Shown in pieces: positions 44,530 to 55,384 of a stretch of DNA of 64,000 nucleotides. Positions within the stretch are counted from its first letter, which is position 1, and the number at the start of each line of letters is the position of its first letter. Made by a program: the position numbers and the translations under genes. Source of the DNA: Tetragonia tetragonoides (lineage: Eukaryota; Streptophyta; Magnoliopsida; Caryophyllales; Aizoaceae); the NCBI GenBank assembly GCA_038025085.1, contig CM076148.1, positions 64,501 through 128,500 of the forward strand, given 5' to 3'. The notes beneath the pieces were generated by a model. That model searched no databases and was not told where the DNA came from. It saw nothing but the letters and a program-made list of their open reading frames with translations.

Positions 44530-44730
44530 CCTCCGGTGTAAAAGAAAGGAACTTCAGCTAAGAGTGATTGTATTAATAACAAACTGAAGCGATTAAAAGG
44601 AGTCCACTCCCAAAATACAAATAGAACAATAAGAGCTGCTAATCTCTCTGACTGCGGGGAAAACCCTATGCACAAAATCCCACAAAGACGCAAAATAAAC
44701 TATTTTATCCCACTCAAGTCCTCCAGAGAA
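44530..44730 (-). mobile_element. Short LINE 3' fragment (LINE K)
   Basis: The minus strand reads GLEWDKIVYFASLWDFVHRV, homologous to WDHIVYLASLWANAAGAF in the other LINEs. A TTATTAATACAATC tail follows. Strongly decayed. Confidence 0.55.
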
Positions 44731-45055
44731 ATTGATTCCAGAGAGAGAGAGAGGAAGAAAGAAGAGGGAGTGACAAGAGTATGATGGGGAATTGGGAGGG
44801 AAATACATTTACAAAGGGGGTGGGTGAAAGAACTAAAAAGGAATACAAAGTCAATCTAAAATTAATTTGGGGAAATTCAAACCTAAGCAGGTTGAAGGGG
44901 GGGTTCAAATGGCTCACGTGACAGTCACATAAGGTATTTCAGGAAGAGAAGAGTAAAAATTGGCCTGAAGGACACTGATGCGAATGACAACAAAGAGAAA
45001 TAGAAGGCATATATTTCATGGCATGTGTTTATAAGTTTTAAGAAATATAGGAGGA
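44731..45055. other. Intron, nothing recognised
   Basis: No conserved frame or repeat end was identified. Confidence 0.35.
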
Positions 45056-45515
45056 AAGCGTCGGGCCTCGATGTGCTGGGAGGTGATTAAAGATGATCTG
45101 CTTGGAGTCATGGCTGAATTTCATGTGCAAGGTGTCCTAGGGAAGAGTATTAATTCAACTTTCATCACCCTAGTTCCGAAGAAAGATCGTTCAATTAGGG
45201 TGAAAGACTTACGCCTATAAGCCTGGTGACCCGTGTCTACAATCTCATTACAAAGGCTCTTTCCGTACGGATCGGTGAAGTTCTATCTTCAACGGTTTCT
45301 TACTCTCAGAGTGTTTTTGCTGAGGGGAGACAAAGTTTGGATGCATCGCTAGTGGCTAATGAGAAGGTGGATGACATTAGACGGAGAGGTGGACTCTTTA
45401 AGTTGGATTTCGAGAAAGCTTATGAAGGGTGAGTTGGTGTCTCCTTAAAGGTGGCGTGAAGGGGTAATTATTTCACACCTGCTATGGTTTTTCTCGCGGC
45501 CAATATCGACAATTT

Positions 45516-45793
45516 ATTTTTTAGATAAGAAAAAGATTATATTAATGAAGAAAACACAATTACATCCTAAAAGAAAAAGGATTCCTCAAGAGGAATCTAG
45601 TTACATATCCGCCCAATGTAGCATAACCTGTGTAACAAAAAAAGCTCCTAAAAAACCTGCCGAAGTCTCACGGCTAGCCCGACACAGAATACACATATCG
45701 GAGAACAATGCTGAAATCGGCCTCCTCCACAGTAAACCATTGGTATTAATCCTATCCAACAACATTTAACACGCAAAAGCCCGTACCTTAAGA
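45516..45793 (-). mobile_element. LINE 3' fragment (LINE L) inside LINE G
   Basis: Left end TTTTTTAGATAAG, then minus-strand code for LDRINTNGLLW, CILCRAS and VTQVMLHW-like sequence, typical of the zf-RVT region. Target duplication not clear. Confidence 0.6.
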
Positions 45794-46549
45794 ATATTTA
45801 AGAATGTTTTGACGATTTTGCAGATTTTTGAGTTGATTTCAGGGATGCGGGTCAACATTGCCAAATGGAGTTTGCTGGCATAAATGTAAGGCGCAATTTG
45901 GTGAAAACCACCTAAAAAGTTCAACTTTTTGTCCAGTACCCCCTGAATTGTTGTTATTTGTTCAGTACCACCTTAAAAGTTGACTCCGCCTTGAGACTCA
46001 CCCCTTAAATGATTTTTCGGCCAAATTTCTTACTTTTCTTCCCGTTTTGCCCTCACGTTTACTTCACATGACTACTTAAATGAACCACCCCTATTTGACC
46101 AAATGAATTAAATTAAATAAAGCTATATTTATATTTATGAGAGTCATTTCCACCCAATTTCCCTAATCTCAGAATATTAAACTAAATCTAACAAAATTAC
46201 TCCTAATTTACAAATGAATGAATAGCCCAACCTGTCTTGAACACGTCTCTTTCTTTTGGCTCCATCACCCAGACTTTATCTCTCTATCTTGATTAATTAA
46301 GAGCCAAGTCTCATCCCATAACGCTCAAGTCAAGTGCTTCGTCCCCCCAAGAGTAAAAAGATCTCTTTTTGTTGTTGTTCAGTGATTGGAGATTGAATTA
46401 CTAGTAGTATCTAGTATATGTTTGGCAAAGGTGCCACCTTTTTTTCCTTTTCAATCTAGGATTTATTCGAAATACTAAAACTCGTACCAAGACTATCAGA
46501 AAAGGCGAGTCTTTTATCTGGGTATCAATTTTGAATTTTGAATTTGATG

Positions 46550-46793
46550 ATGGGTGTTTGGTCGGAACTCAATCGGATGATGTTGTCCATTGTATTCTTT
46601 ATGTTGGTTTTGGTTCACCCAAAGCTCCTTCTCCCCTGTTTCTCTGTCATCTCCAAAGGTATTATTATGCAAATCTGAAATCACCACTTGAATAAATGAA
46701 TTAATTCCAATTTCAATTCCCAGTTTAAAATAATGTGATATTCAATTATGGGTTCCAGCAGGTTTGGCGTTGTTGAGCTTCAGAGAAAAAGTG
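46550..46793 (+). pseudogene. Captured 5' exons, possibly of an LRR receptor kinase
   Basis: Exon-like piece one (ATG at 46,550, or 46,547, to 46,658) reads MGVWSELNRMMLSIVFFMLV, then LVHPKLLLPCFSVISK, a signal-peptide-like hydrophobic leader. It ends at a GT donor (46,659). Piece two (46,762-46,793) follows acceptor GGTTCCAGCAG and reads GLALLSFREKV across the junction, then a GT donor. A hydrophobic leader, an intron, then (E/D)GLALLxFRE resembles the start of plant LRR receptor-like kinases of the MRH1/MDIS1 type. Identity is inferred from memory of the family and is not certain. Confidence 0.5.
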
Positions 46794-46798
46794 GTAAG

Positions 46799-46930
46799 AG
46801 GAGAGAGAGAGAGAGAGAGAGTGTAGTGCTACATAGAAACAAAGAGAGAGAGAGAGAGATGAAGAGAGAGAGAGAAATCAGACATGGAGATAGAGAGAGA
46901 GGAAGATGGAGGGACGAAGAGAGAGAGTGA
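46799..46930. repeat. GA-rich microsatellite in the Mutator-like element
   Basis: Nearly pure GAGAGA tracts with short interruptions follow the captured exon pieces. The Arg/Glu frame across it is an artefact. Confidence 0.8.
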
Positions 46931-48085
46931 ATTAAATTTGACTGAAGGGGGTGGCTAAAAATTAAACACTAAAACTTGAAGTTCTTTTATCTAGCTTTAA
47001 TTTAATTTAATTTATTTGGTTAAACAAGGGTAGTTCATTTAAGTAGTCATGTGAAGCACACGTGAGGGTAAAACGGGAACAAAAGTATTAAATTTGGTCG
47101 GGAAATCATTTAAGGGGTGAGTCTTAGGGCGGACTCAACTTTTAAGGTGGTACTGGACAAATAACAATAATTCAGGGGGTACTGGACAAAAAGTGAAACT
47201 TTTTAGGTGGTTTTCACCAAATTGCGCTAAATGTAAGTGATGATTTCCTGGCAAGGGCAATCCATGTTTAGAGGCTTTTTGGAAACCGATGGTGCAGAGG
47301 GTTTAGAATTTCTAAGCGTTTGGATGGGTTGAAGGGGGTCTATTTTTCCTTGGGGGAGGATTAGCCTCATTCAGTCTTGTCTTTGTAGCAATCCTCCGTA
47401 GTACCTCTCTCTATTTTGGTTACCGGTTGCAGTGGCACGCAGAATTGAGTGGCTGATGAGCGATTTCTTATGGTCAAGGGTGGATGGAGATGGAGAGCAA
47501 CATTTGGTGAGCTAGGGTGGCCTGAGGAAGGACCGAAGTAAGGTTGGGTGTGGGTAGGATGGTTGTGAGGAATATTGCTCTTGTGGGTAAGTTGCTTTGG
47601 TGTTTTCTACTGGAGGTCGCTAGTCTCTGGCATAGGGTTATTCGGAGCTGATATGGGATCCATCAGAATGGTTGGGAATCGGCATTAGGGGGTACACATG
47701 CTAGCCCATGGAAGTTCGTGTCTCAAGTTTGCTCAACTTTCTTGCCTTTAGTTTAGTTAAAGTTGGGAAATGGTCAAAGAATAAAATTTTGGGAGGATGT
47801 TTGGAATGGGTGGCAGCCCTTGTTTGTGCGATTTCCACGAGCTTTTCAGCTTTCTACTTTACATGGTGCTACTGTGGCTGAATTTTATTGCGCGCTAACA
47901 GGTTCTTGGAACCTGAATTTGCGAAGGGCCCCTCGGGATTGGAGATGGACGAGCTAACAACCTTACTTGATCTTTTGAATACTGTGCATCTTTCAGATGG
48001 CCTTCACTCTAGGAGATGGGTTGGCGATTCTTCGGGAGAATTCTCATGCAGGTCCTTCCTCCAGCAGCTTGGTACGCCTATTCCT

Positions 48086-48104
48086 TTTTTTTTTAGATGA
48101 GTAA
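48086..48104 (-). mobile_element. 19-bp ultra-truncated LINE insertion in LINE G
   Basis: The inserted TTTTTTTTTAGATGAGTAA is the inverse of the LINE tail TTACTCATCTAAAAAAAAA. It is flanked by the perfect 18-bp duplication CTTGGTACGCCTATTCCT at 48,068-48,085 and 48,105-48,122. Confidence 0.85.
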
Positions 48105-48178
48105 CTTGGTACGCCTATTCCTCGTAGCATACTTTATTTGGAAGGTTAAGGTGTATGTATACCTGACATCAAATACTC

Positions 48179-48562
48179 TTATAGGCCATCCCAACTGTAT
48201 GTATACCTGACATTGTGAAGCACCACATTCTTCACAACTTCTCTGTCATCAAATACTCTTTTTATCATCCAAGATGCTTGAGTGGGACTCACCATCTCCC
48301 AGAAATTTTGATTCATAATATAAAAAGCAGAAATCCATTGTATCCAAAGCTTTTCCTTCGAATGATGAATATCCGGTACCAGCTTTCCAACGGATGCCAT
48401 ATTCCAGTACTTCAAGTTGACCATGCCTAAACCCCCTTTAGACTTTGGTGCACAGATCTGCTCCCAAGCAACCAGTGCTCTCCTCGAAAGATTGCTAGAA
48501 CCAGTCCACAAAAAAGTTCTGCATAGTCTCTCTATGTGGTTCACAACAGTTTGGGGTAGCAT
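48179..48562 (-). pseudogene. LINE E C-terminal region
   Basis: FLWTGSSNLSRRALVAWEQI, CAPKSKGGLGMVNLKYWNMA and WSPTQASWM-like motifs mark the region between RT and zf-RVT. It follows the RT frame after the 108-bp insertion. Confidence 0.78.
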
Positions 48563-48576
48563 ACACAGTATGATTT

Positions 48577-48684
48577 TTTTTTTGATCAGTAAATTTCATA
48601 TTATTCAACCTTGCATAAAAGGAATACAAGGGAAGATAACTAACTTATAAACAAGCATCATTAGTGGATCCATCTCCAACCTTG
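48577..48684 (-). mobile_element. 108-bp LINE insertion with internal rearrangement
   Basis: The perfect 16-bp duplication CATACACAGTATGATT lies at 48,561-48,576 and 48,685-48,700. On the minus strand the insert reads CAAGGTTGGAGATGGATCC and ends TTTACTGATCAAAAAAAA. It joins a VGDGSTNDACL-coding piece, as found just after the LINE RT, to a LINE tail of a type different from TTATCTAAA. Confidence 0.75.
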
Positions 48685-48689
48685 CATAC

Positions 48690-49700
48690 ACAGTATGATT
48701 GCATAGAGAAAATCACACTTTTAAGCAATTGCAACCTACCAGCATATGAAAGCAATCTGCAAGTCCAAGAAGACATCCTTGCAACTTTTATGTCTATGAT
48801 TGGCTGACATTGAGCTAGTGTGAGTCTCCTAGATGATAGGGGAACTCCCAGGTATTTCACTGGTAAAATCCCTTTAACAAACCTAGTGCCTTGCAGTATA
48901 ACCTGTTGTTGTTGCTCAGTTAATCCCCCAAAATATATCTTAGATTTATCAACATTTGCAATTAGTCCAGATGCATCAGAAAACATGCTGAAATAATGCA
49001 GGAGCCACTGAACAGAATTTGAGTCACCCCTAGAGAATAGAAGTAGATCATCAGCATATATGCTATGGCAAAGCTTGAACTTGGTGCATTTTGGATGATA
49101 TTTGAACCCTGCCTGGCACTTCAATTGATCAAGGTATCTGGAGAGGTATTCCATTCCCAACACACAGAGATATGGCGACAGTGGATTACCTTGTCTCAAG
49201 CCTTTCTTAGCCTCAAAAGGCAGCAGTAGAGAGCCATTATAGCTAACTGAGTATGTCACTGTAGTCACACACAACATGATCATCTTGACAAATCTAGAAG
49301 GAAAACGTAAAGCACATAGCATCTGTTCCAAGAAAAGCCACTCTCTAGAATCGTATGTCTTCCTTAAATCCACTTTAAGAAGACAAGGAGGGGAAATATG
49401 TTTCCTACCATAGTGTTCCACAATCTCATGAGCTAGAATCACATTGTCAGTTATTCTTCTACCCTTCACAAAAGCAGACTGTTCTTCATGTATAATTGAG
49501 TCAAGCAGCTTACAGAGTCTGTTTGCAATAACTTTTGCCACAATCTTATAGAGAAAATTGCAGCAAGATATAGGTCTAAATTCACTTACTTTTGAGGGGT
49601 TTTGTACCTTTGGAACCAAGGTGATAGAAGTGCAATTGAGACTTATTATAATTTTTCCCTGATGCAACATGTCCAGAACTGCTGTTTAGATATCCTCTTG
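48690..49700 (-). pseudogene. LINE E reverse transcriptase
   Basis: A 341-codon frame with ITLVPKVQNPSKVSEFRPIS, NRLCKLLDSIIHEEQSAFV, LLKVDLRKTYDSREWLFLEQ, GLRQGNPLSPYLCVLGMEYL, the catalytic SIYADDLLLFSRG and LPVKYLGVPLSSRRL. The active-site Asp pair is intact. KTYD replaces the usual KAYD. The last residues KVGDGSTNDACL come from the inserted tail at 48,577-48,684. Confidence 0.9.
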
Positions 49701-50660
49701 AATAACATGCCATGCCTTTTTGTAGAAAGCCACATTAAAACCACCAGGGCCTGCTGCTTTCTCATCTTCAATACTCCACAGAGCAGCTTTCACTTCATCT
49801 CTCGTGTATTCTGCTGCTCATCGGACAAGATTCTCCCCTATTTTACTAGCTCACTGTTAACAGCAGGAAGGAGGAGGCTCTAGAACCCATGAGCCCTTTA
49901 TAGAAATCTAGAAATTCCTTTTGGATTTGCTCTTACTCTTCAATTTTCTCACCTTGAGAATTGTAAATATATGTGATTTTATTTGTAGCTCTCCTAGCCT
50001 TGACTGCAGCATGAAAGAATTTCGTATTTCCATCCCCACATTTCATCCATTGTATGCCAGCTCTCTGTTTCAATGAGGCTTCCTCAACAGACAACAATGT
50101 ATTAAGTTTCGCAGTGGCCTGTTTTTCCTCTTCAATGATCAGAGCATTGAAAAGATCATGTCTAAGCCTCTCCTTAATGTCATTCAGCCCTTGCTTCGCA
50201 ATCTGAATTTACCCACTAAGCCCTTTATATTGCCCTGCAGAAACCTTGAGTGCTGTCTTCACCTTCTTCAATTTCTGAATAACCTTATACAGAACATATG
50301 AACACCATTGCCTTCAAAAGTCCAGTTGTCCTGTACTAATTGCTGGAAAATTAAAATGGGATGCCCAATGAGTGAAAAACCTAAAAGGTTTCTTGCCCAC
50401 CACATTGTCAGACTGAATAGTAAACATACCTGCACAATGATCAGAGAGATCATTATGCACAAAATCAACCTCTGCAAGAGGATAATCATCCATCCACTGC
50501 AAGTTACCAGCCAGCCACCCTATCAAGCTTGCTTTTTTTTAAGATAAGAGAAAATTTTATTAATCAATGGTAAAGAATCACCCTATCCAGCTTGCTATAA
50601 ACCCTGTTGGTTGCCTCGTGTCTGTTACACCAAGTAAAGTCCGACCCCTTGGATCTAATG
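49701..50660 (-). pseudogene. LINE E endonuclease-RT linker (broken frames)
   Basis: Short frames include SIEDEKAAGPGGFNVAFYKK-like sequence near 49,730 (family PGPDGF), WCGDGNTKFFHA-like sequence near 50,030, and ADFVHNDLSDHCAGMFTIQS with PFRFFTHWASH near 50,430. Together they link the endonuclease end (SDH motif) to the RT. Confidence 0.65.
50534..50578 (-). mobile_element. 45-bp ultra-truncated LINE insertion in LINE E
   Basis: The minus strand reads ATTCTTTACCATTGATTAAT, AAAATTTTCTCTTATCTT, then A run: the last 45 bp of the LINE A/F family. It is flanked by 18-bp duplications CACCCTATCAAGCTTGCT (50,516-50,533) and CACCCTATCCAGCTTGCT (50,579-50,596), one mismatch. Confidence 0.88.
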
Positions 50661-50661
50661 T

Positions 50662-51147
50662 CTACAATTCCATATCAAAATACAAGTCCTGAAGCTCAGT
50701 GTTGCCCTTGTTGTCCCCTGCATAGTTAAGCCTATCACTAGGCCTCAATGTAGCAGTGAAGTCTCCACCAACTAACCAAGGCAAAGAAGGAGGAGAGCCC
50801 TGTGACAAGAACCTCCAACACCTCTCCCTAGCATGAAGGTCATTCCTTCCATATACTGCAGTAAACAAGATAGCACTTGTGGCACCAAACCATCTGACCT
50901 GAGCTGTGATACACTGATCATTCGCCATAGTGACATTGACGGTAACTCTAGCAACATTCCACACCAACATAACTCTACCATTAGGTGCAGAAGCATGGTT
51001 ACAGCAAACCATCCAATCAGCTCCTAAGTTATTTTGCAATTTGGCTACATTATTACTCTTAATCTTAGTCTCAAGTAAACCAGCTATGTCTACTTTATTA
51101 TTTTGCAAGTAATATTTGAGACCCCTCTGCTTAGAGGGTTTATTCAT
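50662..51147 (-). pseudogene. LINE E endonuclease
   Basis: A 161-codon frame: MNKPSKQRGLKYYLQNNKVD, IAGLLETKIK (catalytic Glu), ADWMVCCNHASAPNGRVMLV, TAVYGRNDLHARERCW and LVGGDFTATLRPSDRL. This is the AP-endonuclease of plant LINEs. Its usual first residues (WNVRG) are cut off by the LINE F insertion. Confidence 0.88.
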
Positions 51148-51244
51148 TTTATTTTATTTTTAGAATAGAGAAAATTTTATTAATCAATGGTAAAGAATAC
51201 AAAAAGGTGGAGGATAGGTATCCTCAATGTAAACGGAAAGCTAA

Positions 51245-52677
51245 CTACACATCACGCCAATGGCGTTGAAGTAAGGTAAACGGAACACCCTTAAAGGCCC
51301 CCGCCGCATTAGCCCGAAGAGAAGCCAAATAGACTATGTGATCCCAAACATAATCAATAGTCTTCTCAGTCTCGGAAAAGATCCTGGAATTTCTCTCCAA
51401 CCAAATACACCAAAGTAACGCCATACAAGCACATCGCCACAACAATCTCCCTTCCTTACTCCTCATCGCAGCAAACCGAATCTGTAAAAATTCGCCCATC
51501 GTAGCTGGACACATAAAATTCTCCCCACGCAGCAATCTAGCCCATAAACTTCGCACAAATTCACATTGCACAAACAAATGCAGACAATCCTCCCCACTAT
51601 GCCGACACATCACACAAAATCCCGGTAAAAGGGACTAGCTAGTTCTCCTACGCTGCAGCATGTCATAAGTATTCACCCTACCAAGCACCAAAGCCACACA
51701 AAAGCGCGCACCTTCAATGGAACCTTAGACTTCCAGAGATAAGTAGATAAGGGAAAGTGGGGAAACCGAGAGAGAAGACTAATATGGTAGAGGAAGGACT
51801 TGCAAGAAAAGACCCCAGAAGGATCTCCCGTCCAAGTCCTAGAATCATCCCTAGGGACGAGGAGAGTAGAATTAAGAACACTCAGGAGGGAAACAAGCTC
51901 CTCCAGCTCTCTATCATGTGGTGCCCGGCATAAATGTAAGTCCCAAGAGCCACCCGTGACCGAAAAAACGCAGCCACAGGGGCCCCATGTAGTGTGGACA
52001 GCCGAAAAACCGGGGATATGTGGAAGAGAAAGGGAGGTCACCCTTCCACACATCCTCCCAGAACCGAACCCGTAGTCCATTACCCACATTGTACCTGACC
52101 AGTGGAAAGAAAAGAGACGATACCTGGGAAATGAACTTCTAAGGGCAAGCATGAGATACGTTGGAGCCAGCATGAGCGTCCCACCCGTTGCACAGACCGT
52201 ACTTGCTCTTGATTGAGCGGTGCCAAAGGGAATTAGGATCCAGGGGAAACCGCCACAACCACGTACCCACTAGCGAAACGTTTTTGGACACCAATCTACC
52301 GAAACCCAGTTCCCCCACTGCAAACACGGTCCCAGCTAACCAGGTGATCTCTCCTATCCCCCCCGCTCCAAACCAGAGGAAATCCCTCGTGATCCTTTCA
52401 ATCCTGTTAGCAACACTAACTGGGGTCCTGAACAAGGAGAGGTAATAAATAGGAATAGTAGCTAAACAAGAGTATAGAATAGTAATTCTCCCCCAGGGAC
52501 ATCTAAACGCTTAGCTACTCTAGACACAACCGGCTCCCAAGAGGACGCTGAACGGGGGTTACCCCCTAAAGGTACCACCAGATAGGTAAGCGGCCATTGC
52601 TGGCAGCCCACTAGCCCAGCAAAGGTCTCAAGAACGCTGTCCCCCACATTAATCCCAGCCAAACTACACTTAGACAA
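51245..52677 (-). pseudogene. LINE F C-terminal region with zf-RVT
   Basis: Broken frames show AGINVGDSVLETFAGLVGCQ, FRTPVSVANRIERITRDFLW, DREVEELVSLLSVL-like, DSRTWTGDPSGVFSCKSF, MMCRHSGEDCLHLFVQCEFV and WCIWLERNSRIFSETEKT. Closely related to LINE A and LINE D. Confidence 0.85.
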
Positions 52678-52679
52678 AT

Positions 52680-53815
52680 TAACCTACCCGAACACCACCT
52701 CAAACACCTGTAACAAAGTAAGAACTCTCTTAAACGCTCCTACCTCGGACGAAAGGAAAAGAATCATGTCATCAGCGAACTGAAGGAGTGAGAGACTGAC
52801 ACCCTCTCCCGTCCAACTCTAAAACCCTCAACCGACCCCCGCTCCACCTCCCTATCCAACATCCGGCCAAGTACATCAACAACCAAAGTGAACAGAAAAG
52901 GAGACAAGGGGGGATCTCCCTGCCTGAGACCTCGCGATGACGAGAACCACTCGCGAGCCGCCCCATTAACAAGGACAGAAAAGCTAGCGTTAGACAAGCA
53001 ACCCCTAATCCATCTACGCCATCTCCCCCCGAACCCTTTCTGATCCATAACCCAATCCAAAAACACCCAACTAACTCGGTCATAAGCCTTCTCAAAATCC
53101 AACTTAAACACTACTCCTTGAAAACTTGAGCGACGAGCATCATCCACCACATCATTCACCACTAATGCAGCGTCCAGGCGACCCTCCACAAAAGCACTTT
53201 GAGCCCTCGAGATCGTCCCAGACAGAACAGCCCCCAAGCAAATAGACAAAACCTTAGTAATGATCTTATAAACACTAGTAACCAGGCTAATTGGCCTAAA
53301 GTCTCTCACCTTGATAGACCGATCCTATATAGGGACCAGGGTGATAAAATTAGAGTTCATACTCTTCCCAATCACCCCAGTGGCATGAAACTCACTAAAA
53401 ACCCCTAAAATATCCTCCTGAATTACCTCCCTGCACTCCTGATAGAAAGCCATAGTAAAGCCGTCTGGTCCGGGGATTTATCTCTATCCATACTAAACCC
53501 CGCAGCTCTAATCTCCTCTAACTCAAATGGCCGCTCAAGCCAGTGCCTAAAATGAGAAGCAATAGGGGACCAGTCCACCCCCTCAATCATCGGCCTATCA
53601 ACCATTTCCTCCACAAAAAGGCCCTTATAGAAATCAGTAATCTCTGCACGAATCCTATCCACATCCGACACAAGCTCACCATCTGCTCCCTCAAGCTCCT
53701 TGATATAATTCCTCCTCTTCCCATTAACCACTTTAAAGAAAAGCCTGGAGCTCACATCCCCCTCCCTGGCCCACCTCCCTTGCTGCCGTTGACTCTGCCT
53801 CTCTTTTAATAACAC
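52680..53815 (-). pseudogene. LINE F reverse transcriptase
   Basis: Frames carry GRWAREGDVSSRLFFKVVNG, RPISLVTSVYKIITKVLSIC, SRAQSAFVEGRLDAALVVND, FKLDFEKAYDRVSW and REWFSSSRGLRQGDP. A frameshift falls at the catalytic box (VSH then QFADDMILF in another frame). Confidence 0.85.
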
Positions 53816-54156
53816 CTCTCATATTCAAGAAGAGGCACTTCATCCTGGACCTGTTTCTGGAATAGAGGACTTATTCCCTGCCTCTAGTTGTTTTTCTTCA
53901 TTGGTAACATCCTCTATCTCTACTATAGTACCATCATGCATAGCTTCAAATATCAACGTCTTGCTAGAGCTAGCCAAGGCTTCAAATTGCTTCAACGTAG
54001 CAACATCATTTGTAGCAGACATTTTTTGACTGCACTATCTGCCAGCCCTCATCAGCAACTAGAGCTGTTATATCATTCTGCCCAGCAGGCTTTTGAACCC
54101 ATTGCACTCTTGGCTTTGCCCTTTTCTTCTTACTATTATTCTTCCTGTGCCTAGGC

Positions 54157-54875
54157 CTCTGTTACATGGACTCGGCATTTTTGCCCTCATACCCGTGTCG
54201 ACACGACACGACACGGATACGGGTGCGGAATACGTGTCCGATCCTCCTCTTTGCAGTTGGACGCGTCAAGTTGTGAGAGAGAGAGAGAGAGAGAGAAAGT
54301 GTAAACTATGGAGTCTGTTTTTTGTTTAAGGAATGATGAGAGAGAAAGGATGACTAGACCTCTACAGCATGAAGAAGAGCAGAGGAGAGAGAAAGCTCAC
54401 AACAAGAGGACATACAGAGGAGAGAGAAAGCTCACAGCTTGAAGAAGAAGAAGACAGTCCCGTGCGGCGCTTAAACAAAAAGATAGGGTTGTGATTTTAA
54501 GTTGTGTTGTGCACTCAAGTCACGTGAGTTAAGCTTACAAAAATAATATTTTTAAACTTGGCCCAGACCATGTACTGGACACTGTCAAGTTGTGGGCTTT
54601 ATTTTAAAAAAACACCTCAGTACCCTCACTATTATAAACGTGGCTTTTTGACCAAGTTCCCAAAAGTAGCAATTTTCAGAACTTACAAAAAAATTCTTAT
54701 TTCAAAAATAAAATTTCCAAAAAATAAAAGACAAATATTATGGAAATGCCGTATCCCCCCACCCGTGTCCAAGTCTTGGACAAGGTCCCAGTGTCCCAAA
54801 TTTTTGACCATGCCGTATCCGACACTTGGATCCGCACCCGTACTCGATACTCATATCCGAGTCCATGTAACATAG
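54157..54875. mobile_element. hAT-type non-autonomous element in LINE E ORF1
   Basis: Terminal inverted repeats CTCTGTTACATGGACTCGG and CTATGTTACATGGACTCGG are flanked by a perfect 8-bp duplication GCCTAGGC (54,149-54,156 and 54,876-54,883). The interior has many ACACGACACG/GTGTCC-type units and a short GA tract, and no transposase. Confidence 0.85.
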
Positions 54876-55105
54876 GCCTAGGCTGAGTTTGACCCTGCTA
54901 AGATGTACAAACTTTACCACAAACCTCCACCGTATGCCTAAACTGCATACATTTCGAGCACAACATTGGTTACCACTCATAAACAACCTTCTGATTGAAC
55001 AAAATCCCCTCATAATCAGTTATGGTTGCCTCCTTCAACAAAGCTTAGTAATGTCAATGTCCACCATTAATCGAGTTAAGGATATTGTCTCTTGGTTTGC
55101 AGTTA

Positions 55106-55384
55106 TTTTTTTTTTTTTTTTTTTTGCTTGTCAAAAAGAGGGTGCAAGTGAATGGCGACCGAGACACCCCCTGCTACATCATGTTCGGACTCTCATGTTC
55201 AATAGCGAATGCACAACCAGCGCAAGCACTGGCCCCGTCAACGTAGCACCAACAAGGGGCTAGTATAGTTCCTAGAAGCCAGCAGACACAAGGCATGGGG
55301 GGAATGGGGATTCGAACCCATGACCTTGCCTTACCAAACCACTTGGGAGTAAGCTTGGAACCACTAGACCACCACCCTTATTGG
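55106..55384 (-). mobile_element. tRNA-derived SINE in LINE E ORF1
   Basis: On the minus strand it begins with a Pol III box A-like GGTGGTCTAGTGGTTCCAAG (about 55,358-55,377) and has box B GGTTCGAATCC at 55,308-55,318. It ends TTTTTGACAAGC followed by a long A run. A perfect 14-bp duplication TTGGTTTGCAGTTA lies at 55,092-55,105 and 55,385-55,398. At about 280 bp it looks full length. It would depend on a LINE for movement. Confidence 0.88.

Larger units (their letters stand above)
45891..47227. mobile_element. Mutator-like (Pack-MULE-type) element with captured gene fragment
   Basis: Terminal inverted repeats of about 235 bp start GCGCAATTTGGTGAAAACCA. The 10-bp duplication TAAATGTAAG is perfect at 45,881-45,890 and 47,228-47,237. 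No transposase is inside. The interior holds a short exon-like frame with signal-peptide character, an intron and a second exon-like piece, followed by a GAGAGA microsatellite. That is the structure of a Pack-MULE, a non-autonomous Mutator element carrying host gene fragments. Confidence 0.88.
45056..48147 (+). mobile_element. Decayed L1-type LINE (LINE G), several insertions
   Basis: RT begins abruptly (MAEFHVQGVLGKSINS, FITLVPKKDRSIRVKD, YSQSVFAEGRQSLDASLV, KLDFEKAYEG). It is interrupted by a LINE fragment (45,516-45,793), resumes as KNVLTILQIFELISGMRVNI, and is then split by the Mutator-like element (45,891-47,227). The C-terminal region continues from 47,228 (KFWEDVWNGWQPLFV, FPRAFQLSTLHGATVAEFYC, DSSGEFSCRSF). 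It stops at about 48,147 within IWKVKV, so the 3' end is missing. The right end abuts a minus-strand LINE. Confidence 0.75.
51150..53822 (-). mobile_element. 5'-truncated L1-type LINE (LINE F), inserted in LINE E
   Basis: The 2.67-kb copy has its tail at 51,150-51,185 (inverse of TTTTCTCTATTCTAAAAATA). It starts within the RT-linker region (AGGTGTTATTAAAAGAGAGG), as in LINE A at 37,485. It cuts LINE E just before its endonuclease. A target duplication is not clear; TGAATA is shared at both sides. Confidence 0.85.

Noticed and set aside
55300..55380. tRNA gene on the minus strand
   Set aside because: Box A and box B are present, but there is no full cloverleaf; a long tail, A run and target duplication identify a SINE.
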